Assembly (NCBI GenBank): GCA_012656075.1
Contig: JAAKBF010000214.1
Coordinates: 124,001 to 188,000 of the forward strand
Length of the DNA stretch: 64,000 nt
Reading direction: 5' to 3'
Source of the DNA: Phytophthora hibernalis
Taxonomy: Eukaryota > Oomycota > Peronosporomycetes > Peronosporales > Peronosporaceae
Shown here: positions 21,041 through 29,957 of the stretch, in pieces
Numbering within the stretch: the stretch's first letter is position 1
How the letters are laid out: each line of letters opens with the position of its first letter
The notes under the pieces: model-generated
What the model saw: the letters and a program-made list of their open reading frames with translations, nothing else
What the model was told of the DNA's origin: nothing
The model's database searches: none
Made by a program: the position numbers and the translations under genes

Positions 21041-21154
21041 GAGAGACCTCGTCACCACTTCAGTAGGTTCGTCACCGGCAGGTTCGTCATTTCGGTGGTC
21101 GTCCGTCGTTTCGTCGTTGGATCGTCGAGGCACAGCTGCCAATTCCTTCCGACT

Positions 21155-22108
21155 TTACGCGTCGTTATGTTCCTTGGCTCGGCGACTCTTCTCTGCTGCT
21201 TGGTATTCCTTTGCCATTTCGAGCGCTATCCCTTGCTGGCGATTGACTTCTCTGCGCCATGCCAGCGCATCGGTTTGCCTACCGGACCCTCGCCGGAGCG
21301 ACGATGTCATTACGTGGAGCGATGAGTGAGCATCCCACCCATGCACCAGAAAGAACGGTGTCTCTTTTCGCGTCGTATCTTGCGAGTTGTTGATCGCAAA
21401 GACTAGTCGCTCAGCAATCTCATCCCAGTCCTGCTGCAATGGGTCTTCGACGAACACCTTCACTGACTGCATGACCGTCTTCACCGATCGTTCTTGCTGC
21501 CCGTTAGCCTGCGGCTGGTCGCTCAGCGTCGCTCTCGACCTTGACTGCATCATATCGGCGAACGCCTGGAAGACCTCGCTCATAAAGCGTGTGTCCCTGT
21601 CGTGCCGAATGAGAGCCGGTGCGCCGAAGCGTCGGTATATGCATTCTTCGAGCGCTTGAGCCACCATTGGTGCAGACGTGTCAGACATTGCTTTGGCAAT
21701 CACAAATCCGGTGAACGAGCACTGGAACAGTAGCAAAGCTGTGTTGCCGCGTCGAGACATCGGCAAAGGTATAACAAAGTCCATTGACACAATCTGGAAC
21801 GGTCGTTCAGCCAGGATGTTGCCTGGTGAGTACCCTCGGAGCTGCGGGCGGCTCTTACTAGAGCTGAAGTCAAGGCACGACTTCACGTGCTTTTCCACAT
21901 CAGCGTACAGACCCAACCAGTAGTAGTCTAGCTTCACTCGCTGGAACGTCCTGACCACGCCTTGGTGCCCGCCTTCCAGCGAGTCATGGCAATTCTGCAA
22001 GACCTCTTGAATCATCGTTGTCGGTACGACTAGAGGGCAGCTTGACTTCGTCTTGCTGGTCCTCAGTCTTCCGACGCCTTGCACCCAAGTAGTAAAGCAA
22101 TCCGTCAT
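21155..22108 (-). pseudogene. E4 integrase zinc finger and DDE core
   Basis: 317-residue frame. Zinc finger at about residues 40-80 with GGHQG; the last Cys pair reads CLDF instead of CPDC (as in E1), so one zinc ligand is lost. DDE triad: D110 (VSMDFVIPLP), D170 (RHDRD), E206 (ANGQQER), with the canonical 35 residues between the last two. The core itself looks intact. The frame overlaps the preceding RNase H/linker frame around 21984-22108, where a shift has occurred. Confidence 0.85.
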
Positions 22109-23348
22109 CTGTCAGCACGAACTTGTCGGCAATCGTCCAGGTATTTCGAGCATCTTTGTAACTAATCTTCTCAGTGTCTCCGCGCAGCACTGACTTCATG
22201 ATAGACCACCTCGACTCTTCGTCTTGCGCTTTGGAGATACGACGTCGCCGTTCCTCTTGCACCGTCACTGGGTCGATGTCGTCTGCATTTGTTGTCGGTG
22301 TTAGCCCGGGCCTAAGTTGCCACTCGTCCACCGAGTCTTCGCTGACTGCCCCTGTAGCTTCCGTCTGCTCAGCTGATTCTGTCTGAGTCTCCATCGGGTC
22401 TTGATCAGCAAACCTGACGTGCTTCTTGCGAGCCTTGCTCTGTCGTCGAGTCAATGCCAAAACATCTCCGTGCTCTGACCGCACGAAGTCAATGAACGTT
22501 TTACACTTCGGAGTCTCATGGGCATCCAGAATTTGAACGAAATTGTCGGAGCTTGGTTTCACCTCCGTGACTTCGTCCGGTGGAGCTTCGTATATCATTT
22601 CAGAGATCCTGTTCAAGCTTGAGAGCTCGGTCTGCCTGTCCTTGCTGAAAACGACTTTCGATACCTTCGTCTCGAGTGTTTCACCAGCTAATGAGTCTGC
22701 CGCTGCGTTGTACTCCCGCAGCACGTGCAGGTACTTCGTGGATCGAAGTGTCGCTGTGGGTTTCTTGTGGTGACGTAACTTCGCTAGCAGCGATTCCTTA
22801 CGGCACGCGATCACCCCTAGTGCTTGCTGGATTGTGAGTCTCGAGTCTCCTACCACCACCAAGTCCTCGGCACCGTGTTCCAAAGCGGCTTGCACTCCGT
22901 TGTTTATGCCGGTATACTCGGCAAGGTTAACTGTGGTGCTTTCGAGATACGCACTCGCAGCAATCACTACATGCCATTCAGGAAGTCGCCATACAATCCA
23001 CGAGCAGCTACCATAGCCACCGTACTTCTCTGTCTTCGCGGATCCATCAAAAGACACAACGAGGCCTCGGTAATGTCGAGGCAGACGTGCGTACAACAGC
23101 TCGGGGTCCATTCGAATAGTAGCTGAACCTTTCGTAGGTGGTGCCACCAGTTCCAGCAAGTCTTCAAGATCCACAAAATTCGTGATAGACGCTTGGAGGA
23201 GATGAGCGAATACACAGTCCTTTTCCTTTACGCGCTGGACTTTCAAATGCCAGGGTGAGAGTAGCACCGAGAATTGCACCACTCTTCCGAACAGTGACTT
23301 CGACCGGTGCACCCAGTCAAGCGTCGAAAATCGAGTATACACGTGCAA
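21984..23348 (-). CDS. E4 second RNase H and pol linker
   Basis: 454-residue frame. Residues 1-60 are the end of the first RNase H and tether (VYTRFSTLDWVHRSK, SPWHLKVQRVKEKD). A second, separate RNase H starts near residue 95 with all four catalytic acids visible: D101 (VVSFDGSAKTEK), E144 (NLAEYTG), D168 (VVGDSRL), D218 (EYNAAADS). Then comes the linker to integrase (RRQSKARKKHVRFAD, ADKFVLTDDGLLYYLG). RNase H removes template RNA during cDNA synthesis. A second, archaeal-like RNase H is known from plant Tat and some oomycete Gypsy elements. Confidence 0.85.
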   Translation of the reverse strand: MHVYTRFSTLDWVHRSKSLFGRVVQFSVLLSPWHLKVQRVKEKDCVFAHLLQASITNFVDLEDLLELVAPPTKGSATIRMDPELLYARLPRHYRGLVVSFDGSAKTEKYGGYGSCSWIVWRLPEWHVVIAASAYLESTTVNLAEYTGINNGVQAALEHGAEDLVVVGDSRLTIQQALGVIACRKESLLAKLRHHKKPTATLRSTKYLHVLREYNAAADSLAGETLETKVSKVVFSKDRQTELSSLNRISEMIYEAPPDEVTEVKPSSDNFVQILDAHETPKCKTFIDFVRSEHGDVLALTRRQSKARKKHVRFADQDPMETQTESAEQTEATGAVSEDSVDEWQLRPGLTPTTNADDIDPVTVQEERRRRISKAQDEESRWSIMKSVLRGDTEKISYKDARNTWTIADKFVLTDDGLLYYLGARRRKTEDQQDEVKLPSSRTDNDDSRGLAELP

Positions 23349-23399
23349 TGTTTGTCCAACCAGTCTGGGTATGACACACTTTCAACAGCAGCAGCAATG

Positions 23400-24573
23400 C
23401 TAGGACCTCCTTCTCCGGGGTTGATAATTCATTTCTGCATCCTTCAACACTCGCCCACAAAACCGTACGGGGTGCAACTTGCCTTCATGTTCTTGTATCA
23501 GCGTGGTGCTTAGAGCCCACTCATTCGCGAACAGCATGACATGCACCTCTTTGGTTCGGTCGAAATGTCGGAGAATAGGCGCCTCGGCTACCTTTTGCTT
23601 TAGTATATCGAAGCTGCGTCGCGCCGTTGAGAGATCGCCACCAGGCTCAAAGTCGTCCTCCTTAAGCTGATATAGTGCGGCGCCGTACACAGCAAAATCC
23701 TGAATGAATCTGCTGTAGTAGTTCAGCGCACCCAAGAAGGACTGCATCCCTTTCTTGGATCTCGGAAACGAGAGCTCGGTAATAGCGGCCAACTTCTCAG
23801 AGTCTGCTTGGATGCCGGCAGGTGATACGTCATGTGAAAGAAAGGCCACCTTCGACTGGACGAAGATACTTTTCGTAAAACGGATGCTGATGCTGATTCG
23901 ACACTCGACGAACCGACTTAACCGACGATCCAACGTAGCCAAGCAGTCGTCAAACGTTGCTCCGCCGAAACAGATATCGTCCACGAAGGAGCGTCGGTCG
24001 AACACCGGTACCAACGTAGACTCGTCCGTTTCTCCGGTCGAAAACATGTCAGCTACTGGACTATTCACTAGTTGTGACACCGAATCCATTGTGGCCGAGG
24101 CCTCGTGGTCAGCATCAAACTTTGTTCGAGGGTTTGGTCCGTTCCTCAACAGGTTCACCGACTCGTCGTTACTAGTAGCTTGGCTCGTTCTTCAGCACCT
24201 TGCATAAGCATCGCGTAGATCTTCCAGCCACCTTTCGGCCGTACAACCCCCAGAGCGCGTTGTCGATCATGCGCTGATAAATCATCGGCGCATTCTTGAG
24301 GCCGAATGGCATTCGAAGCCACTCGAAGTGCCCCAGTGCACAGACAAACGCCGAGATCTTCCGCGCTCGGTGAGTCATCATAATCACCCAAAATCCGCTG
24401 ACAGCATCAAGAGAACAGAACCATAGGTAGCTTCCCAATTCCGTCAGCAAATTATCGACAAGCAGCATCGCATATTCCAAGATTGCGGTGATAGCATTCA
24501 CCATCTTGTAATCGATGCACAACCGTATATCGACACCATTCTTTTTAGAACAATGACGATTGTTGATGCCCAC
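23400..24573 (-). pseudogene. E4 reverse transcriptase and first RNase H
   Basis: Frame 24172-24573: fingers and palm (NGVDIRLCIDYKMVNAIT, SLDAVSGFWVI, MPFGLKNAPMIYQRMI). Frame 23400-24158: the catalytic box FVDDICFG, GMQSFLGALNYYSRFI, then RNase H 1 (APILRHFDRTKEV, LFANEWALSTTL, HPVRFCGRVLKDAEMNY). The frames are split near 24160. Between the NAPMIYQRM box and FVDD lie about 90 residues, far more than the roughly 20 usual in Gypsy polymerases. RNase H 1 has Asn where the first catalytic Asp belongs (LFANEW). Confidence 0.85.
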
Positions 24574-26525
24574 GGACTGTCGGAAAACGACACCAAGTTA
24601 GCCTTAAGCAGTCCTTTCAGTAACTCGTACAGCTTCGGCATCTGCAGTAGCGCTACTCGTCGGGCACGCTGTTTGATAGGTGCGTGTCCTTTGACGTCAA
24701 TTTCACAAACCACACCGTATGCCGGTGGTGGAAGCGCATTACCACTCGAAATCATGATTTCTTCGTGCTTCTTCAGCACGTCAACCAGACGTTGCTGCTG
24801 GTCGCCTTTAAACTGAGCGTTCAGCACGTTAGGCGCTGAATAATCCAACACCGTGACCGAGGCTTCGGTCAAGTCAGGAAGAAAGGCAAGTTTTTGCGCA
24901 TAATCTTCCAGTGCAATGTGATTGGCTTCGTGTTTTGACGAATCCATCGCACCATCACCATCCGTGATCTCGCGGCCGTCTGCGTTTAGCAGGCCCATCA
25001 CTGCCACGAACGTCTCTTCCAAGACAGCCACGGCGTCAGTACCGCCGGTGTCAGCCCTGGGAAATGGTTCGGTCAGTGTTTCTCCTGCCACCGTCGTTGT
25101 TTCGTTGGAGACCGAGACTTCGGTGGTCAACCCTGTCTGAGGGTCTCCTGTGTCCGGGATAACAACGGTCTGAGAGATCGGTGGCAGCATCGATTGGTCT
25201 CCAGCCGGCTCATTGTCGGCATCATCAACTGCTTGCGCTTCGTCGCGTTGTTCCAATATTCGGTCCCAGCGTTGAGCACAGGTCAGATGCTCTGCGTTAT
25301 CATCTGAGCAGTCGGGCGGTCGACCTTGCACACCTCGGGGCAGTGGGTAGTCAACCTTTTCCACTGCCGGAGGTTGCTTCGCCAACCATTCCTGGTACAA
25401 CTCGACCTCCTTGTCGTACAGCGTCTTGTCTCGCGATTCGGCAGAAACAATCACTTGCCACTTTTGGTACTTCCTCGAGTCGAGTCGAACGTACCCTGCT
25501 TCGACTGGCAAGTCTCCATGTGGAACCCACATCACGACTGGCAGGTGTACTGGACAGAACACTAAGTATTCAGTGATGTTCGTCATTCGAACATGGTACG
25601 GCTGACCTCGACGAAACCTCGTTATGGTTGGTACCAAGTAGTCCGTTCGTCGAATCCATACTGTATGTGTTTCCAGTGCTGGTTTTCGTCTCCGTAGTCG
25701 GAATTCATCCCGTTCTTGTCCAAGTATCGTCAACTTCTCGGTAGGACCGCCGAAAATATGCCCCTGTCCAGGGTTACCGTCTTCAATCACATTCTGGGTC
25801 TTAATCAGCGGAATCCTAACCTCGTCAGGAAGCTTGACAGTAGCATGGAACAAATCGAGCCTGATGCCGGCCGGTATCATAACGTCTGTGCCGAGCACCA
25901 CGTCGACTCCAGCGCTGTGGTCCATAATCCATAGCTCGAACTCGTAAACTCGTTCCCAACCCAATGTCACTTTGACGAGCGTCCGGCGTGTGGTGGTCAT
26001 TTTGCCTTTCTTAATTTCTTGTACTTCCAGGAGCCGGTCGTTGTTTGGGTCATCCCGTAATCTCAGCCGTTTAGCCATCTTCGTAGTTATGACGCTCACA
26101 TTTGCTCCAGTGTCAAGCAGTATCCGCGTTCTCGTGTCGTTCACGGCTCCTGTTACCAAAGCTCTCATCCTCACCCTCCGGTCGAACTTCTGAGATGACC
26201 ACCACCCCAGTCGCTCTCCCGGAAGCAATCTCACCGTCTTGGCGAGCCCTCGATGTGGTTTTTCCTCTGCTGCCGTACTCGAGTCCCAGGTCTTGTTCTC
26301 GACTGGTTCACTTTCTTCATCTCCACTCACATCGCCTCCACCGAGGTTTGCACCTCTCTCCTTTTCGTTTTCAGTCGTTGTCACTCCATTATCATCATCA
26401 TTATTCGGCCATTCGCATTTACCCACGAACGCGAAGATACAATCTGCGTCGACCGCGGGTTCGGCTAACTGTGGCAGCCCGTTAGGGACCAACCCAGTTT
26501 CAGTTGGTGGGCTGCCTAGTTTAAA
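24498..26525 (-). pseudogene. E4 protease and pre-RT region
   Basis: Pol frame entered by the -1 frameshift at 26519-26525. The N-terminal segment (FKLGSPPTETGLVPNGLPQL) precedes an aspartic protease with ILLDTGANVSVI, LGWERVYEFELWIMDHSAGVDVVLGTD, followed by a long spacer with matches to E5 and E6 (AHEL/AQKLAFLPDL, DYSAPNVLNAQF, MISSGNALPPPAYGVVCEID) and the start of RT (APIKQRARRVALLQMP). The frame leaves RT through a one-base loss near 24545. The upstream 95 residues of the same open frame overlap gag and are not real pol. Confidence 0.8.
26467..26525 (-). other. Predicted -1 ribosomal frameshift signal, E4 gag/pol
   Basis: Heptamer TTTAAAC (26519-26525) directly followed by a TAG stop of the gag phase (26516-26518). 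An 8-bp stem GGCAGCCC (26509-26516) pairs with GGGCTGCC (26473-26480), an inner stem is CCAAC/GTTGG, and loop AACTG (26495-26499) is complementary to CAGTT just after the stem (26467-26471), giving a possible H-type pseudoknot. Pol continues in the -1 frame. E5 has the same arrangement. In E4 the gag frame itself is displaced by one base just upstream (near 26550), so this copy's signal is out of phase. Confidence 0.75.
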
Positions 26526-26535
26526 TGCCCAAATA

Positions 26536-27540
26536 TTAGAGAGTGCAGTTCTGGGAGAGGTCCTTCTTGTCAACCTTGTTCTTGACGAGGTTTGCGAGTT
26601 CTTGGAAAGCTTCGCACTTGCCTGCGTCGTGCACTTGCTTACAGAGCTTACAGCGTTTGAAGCAGTAGTGCGCTGAGTGGGTGAGGCCACCGCAGGCTGC
26701 GCACGAACCAAATCGGCCGACATCACGTCGGTCTTGACTGCGGGGACGGTCACCCCTTGGCAGACGATTGTCGGACCGTCTATAGGTCCCGTCTGCAGCA
26801 GCTCGTCGTTCAGTTTCATTGGCCGCAGCGATGTGTCGGTCCTCGCCTACGGAGACATTGCCGTCATCCGGTTCATCGTCATGGTGGTCCGGCCAAGACT
26901 CTTGCTCTTCACCCTCGTAATCTTCTTGTTGGTCCTCCGAGTACTCGGTATAGTCACCAATTGTGTCTCGGACTTGCAGCGCAGCAATTAGATCCGTTAC
27001 CGTGGCATCGGCTAGCATTACGCGCGGCGGAATTCGGTAGTCGTTGCGACGGGCATCGCCGGGACGCCGGTCGTCACGTCGTTGAGAGCTGTCACGACCT
27101 CGGGGTGGGTCACGGCTCCGGCCGGATGACTGAGTTGCCACCTTAGCTGAGCTGCCGTCTTCCATCTTTAAGATCTCATTGATCATGCTTTCAAGGTTGT
27201 GGATGTCACTGACTTGCAAGTGTCCGAGACGATCTTGGAGGCTTTTGTCGCCACAGGTCTTCAGGAAACGTCGGACGTGATCCTTTGCCTCTCGGCCACC
27301 GTTAGTAAATCGAACACCGGCATTCCGGGCGTAGCCATTAAGTCGGTTCAGGTAGTCGCAAATGTGTTCCTTGTCTTTGCGCTCCGCTGAGTAATACCGA
27401 GTCTTTGCCGACTCGTTATACTGCGAACAATAGTGCCTGATGAACTCCGCGTTGAGGAGCTGGCAATTACGTCGAGTCTTCTTAGGGAGTTGACGGTACC
27501 AGTGAAGGGCTCCGTCTCGTAGACTCAGCTCGAACGCCAT
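26536..27540 (-). pseudogene. E4 Gag C-terminal half with zinc-knuckle-like motif
   Basis: 334-residue frame with a Gag capsid-type region (MAFELSLRDGALHWYRQLP, FIRHYCSQYNESAKTRYYSA, HICDYLNRLNGYARNAGVRF, HVRRFLKTCGD), a basic/acidic low-complexity linker (SRDPPRGRDSSQRRDDRR) and a cysteine/histidine cluster CAACGGLTHSAHYC...CKLCKQVH that resembles a retroviral nucleocapsid finger but with its own spacing. Homologous stretches occur in E5 (58.16-59.29 kb) and E8 (35.97-36.40 kb). Confidence 0.8.
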
Positions 27541-27691
27541 ACACCACTCGTTCGGTGGGTATGCGTTCCTTCATCTCGTACACGAATGCTCGGAGCCACT
27601 GCATCGAATTTTCTTGCTTGTCGCGGAGTCCGAAGTATTGCTTCATTTGAGCAAGAGGTCGGTGCGTCGCGATTTCAAGTTTCGGCGTCGA

Positions 27692-28843
27692 CTACATGCT
27701 TATCATATCGCTGGCTTCCCGCATTAGTCGCGCAAACTCCGCAGCCATGTCATCATCTTCTCCTTCCGAATCCAGCAGGTCACGTCCATCATCCGAAGAG
27801 TCATCATTACCAAACAGTCTGCAACCAGGACGTCGTCCGGATTCGCGTTTCGACTTCAGTGGTGCATTTGAGACCTCGGTCTCACGTGCAATACGTGCCG
27901 TACGTTTAGCCGAGCGAGGTGTCACCATGTGCGAGTCTTGGAAGTACGGGGGCGCTCGGTTGAGGTGGCAAATGCTCCACCCGCCTGCCTTTCATCCGCA
28001 TCGGTGTTTTCTCGTTTCTTGGGTGTCTAGGGCAACGGAACAGTCGCCGGGTCTATCACCTCTCCAACTCGGCGTGCCACGGGCGGCCTTTGGTACGACT
28101 GGCACCAAACGCGATGCGCAGCTTCTTTTCCATTTCTGCAGGTCAGCTCCGGCGTCCGATGCTGACCAGTCTCTCAGCGCAGCGTCAGATGGGTACGTCT
28201 GAGCTTCTAAGCCCATCGCCATCAGGAGAGAAACCGTGTCGTCAGCCACTTGACGAGAGCTCGTTGAGTTCACCGGCCACGCAATTTCGTTACTTATGTC
28301 CTCCCAGACAGCTTGACGAACAGGTTTCGGCGTGAACATCGGTATCCAGGCGCTGTCCGTCCTCATCATCTCGAGACATCGGCCGAGGACCTTGTTCGCG
28401 ATTGGAGTGTCACCATTGATTGGTGGACGGTTTCCACGCGGCGGGGCCGAGGTCGTCTCCGTCCTCGCGGGCACCCGTTCTTCATCATCTTCATCATCAT
28501 CTTCTGCATATGCTGGCTCGGGTCCTGCGACCTCGTCCAGCTCATCCGCGAGGTTCCGCGTCAGCGACCGCAGTCCTCTACTGCCTGTCACTGCCAGCCT
28601 CGCGCCTTCCGGGGAATCGGGCGTCACCATCGCTGGCTCGTTCACCTTCTCCTCCAGGTCATCATAGTCGTCATTGGCGTCGAGATCGTCCGCTGAGTCC
28701 TCGAAGCTGACCGAGCGCTCGGCAATGCCTGCCGTACGCGGGGCCACCGGCGGCAAGCCCGAAGGCTCGCCACGGTTGCTGTCGGATTTCATCGGAGTAG
28801 CTGGTACCGCTGTCGATTCTTTCGCCATTTTCTTCTCTCTCAT
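27692..28843 (-). pseudogene. E4 Gag N-terminal half
   Basis: Likely start at the Met of MREKKMAKEST (28843) or the next Met (28828). An acidic N-terminus (SFEDSADDLDANDDYDDLEE) is followed by a segment shared with E5 (GNRPPINGDTPIANKVLGRC, MFTPKPVRQAVWEDI, DTVSLLMAMGLEAQ), a stop at 27992, and further in the same frame YFQDSHMVTPRSAKRT and DDDMAAEFARLM. At least two compensating indels lie around 27930-28010. Structural protein of the virus-like particle. Confidence 0.7.
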
Positions 28844-28908
28844 ACTTGGTTTTTGCTCGTAACTTGGTTGCCTGCAAACAAGCCACAACACACAGAAGGT
28901 CACACCAA

Positions 28909-28926
28909 TCCCGGGTCGCGGCACCA
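28909..28926 (-). other. E4 tRNA primer-binding site
   Basis: On the minus strand TGGTGCCGCGACCCGGGA, starting two bases (AC) inside the 5' LTR end. It is complementary to a tRNA 3' end TCCCGGGTCGCGGCACCA, i.e. an acceptor stem with 5' strand GCCGCGA and discriminator A. It is not the initiator-Met pattern common in plant elements. E5 has the same site with C as first base. Confidence 0.85.
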
Positions 28927-28928
28927 GT

Positions 28929-29915
28929 TGTCGTGTAGGAACACGCCATAATTATGTCCTGCTAGTTTTCCCACCCACAACACACACCTCGTCCGCAAAG
29001 ACGAGGTGAATATTGGGCGAAGTCTTGACCTGAAGGCCTTGATTCAGCCCTAGCACCGGGTTGGTCTGACCCTGCGTACTCCGACTTGTCGGTAGGGCAA
29101 CCAATCAACTCCACAGCACTAGCCACGAGCACGGTTAGTCTGCAATACACGCACACACACAAATAAACCTCGCTGGCCCTCAGAAGGAAGGGTCCAGGGC
29201 TTTTCAGCCGGTAAGCGAGGGTGCCGGGGTAAAGCTCCGGCGGGTAGGTAGGAAGGAGGCTTCGGTAGCACTCCCTCGGTCGAACGAGCTTTCTCGTTCT
29301 CTGCACACGCAGGAAATCAATCACATAATCTAGTATCTTGGACTTGCCGGGTGGATGAGCACTTGATTACTTCAACCTTCGTGTCCACCGGCAGGCATAA
29401 TCCTGGCGATCAAGTGGGGCCAGACGCTACGGACACTTACCGTAACCGGACTTGAATCTTGCGATCGGAAGGAAAATCTGCTCTGTTTGTTGCGCTCTGC
29501 GAGCGCTTATCTCTATACTATTCTTTCCTATGCCATATACAAATATCTAGTGTGAACTCGTCCGTTGTAAAACCACCGAGTCCTCGGCGACGGCCTGACA
29601 GAGCTCCAAGAGCCCTATCCGGCATATCTTCCGGTTGTGGCTGTTTACCAAGGGTCACGACGCGGATATCTTCCTTGGACAACCGACAGCGACTACTCGC
29701 CAAAGGCCAGGGTCCGGAGATCTTTCCGGTGGCGACCTCTCGCTGAACTTGGTGTGCCGTACTTCTCCTCGCACTTATGCCTTGTCACTCTGCCGCGGAT
29801 GATCTCGAACAATCTCCGCCCCGTCGCACATTCTCTACAACGGGATTCTGCTTGTCAATCACGAAAGCAGCAGCGGTGACAGCAGCGGCGGCGAGAGGCA
29901 ATTCGCTACACCACA
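28929..29915 (-). repeat. E4 5' LTR (987 bp)
   Basis: Opens TGTGGTGTAGCG at 29915, ends CACGACA at 28929, and is followed in element direction by the primer-binding site. Core motif at 29537-29556. It is oddly also preceded, at 29916-29957, by 42 bp that match the polypurine-tract side of the 3' LTR (16743-16784) with one difference, so this LTR once terminated another copy. Confidence 0.93.
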
Positions 29916-29957
29916 ACTGCCCCCACCGCATCGCGAACCAGCCCATCTGGCGAGCGT
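29916..29957 (-). repeat. Extra polypurine-tract segment outside E4 5' LTR
   Basis: Minus strand GCGGTGGGGGCAGT directly before the LTR, plus 28 more bases, equal to 16743-16784 apart from one base. Internal 3' sequence does not belong outside a 5' LTR. It indicates a former tandem array or LTR-LTR recombination. Confidence 0.8.

Larger units (their letters stand above)
15756..29915 (-). mobile_element. G1 copy E4, nearly complete Ty3/Gypsy (14.2 kb)
   Basis: Minus-strand element: 5' LTR 28929-29915, primer-binding site 28909-28926, gag, protease, reverse transcriptase, RNase H 1, RNase H 2, integrase, chromodomain, a spliced antisense gene (16807-20236, plus strand), a polypurine tract at 16743-16756 and 3' LTR 15756-16742. 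The LTRs are both 987 bp with roughly a dozen substitutions and no length change, so the copy is fairly young. Even so, gag and pol are cut by several single-base indels. No target-site duplication is visible, because both flanks belong to different elements. Confidence 0.9.

Noticed and set aside
28909..28926. Part of a tRNA gene
   Set aside because: Only the 18-nt 3' complement is present, two bases from an LTR end; it is a primer-binding site.
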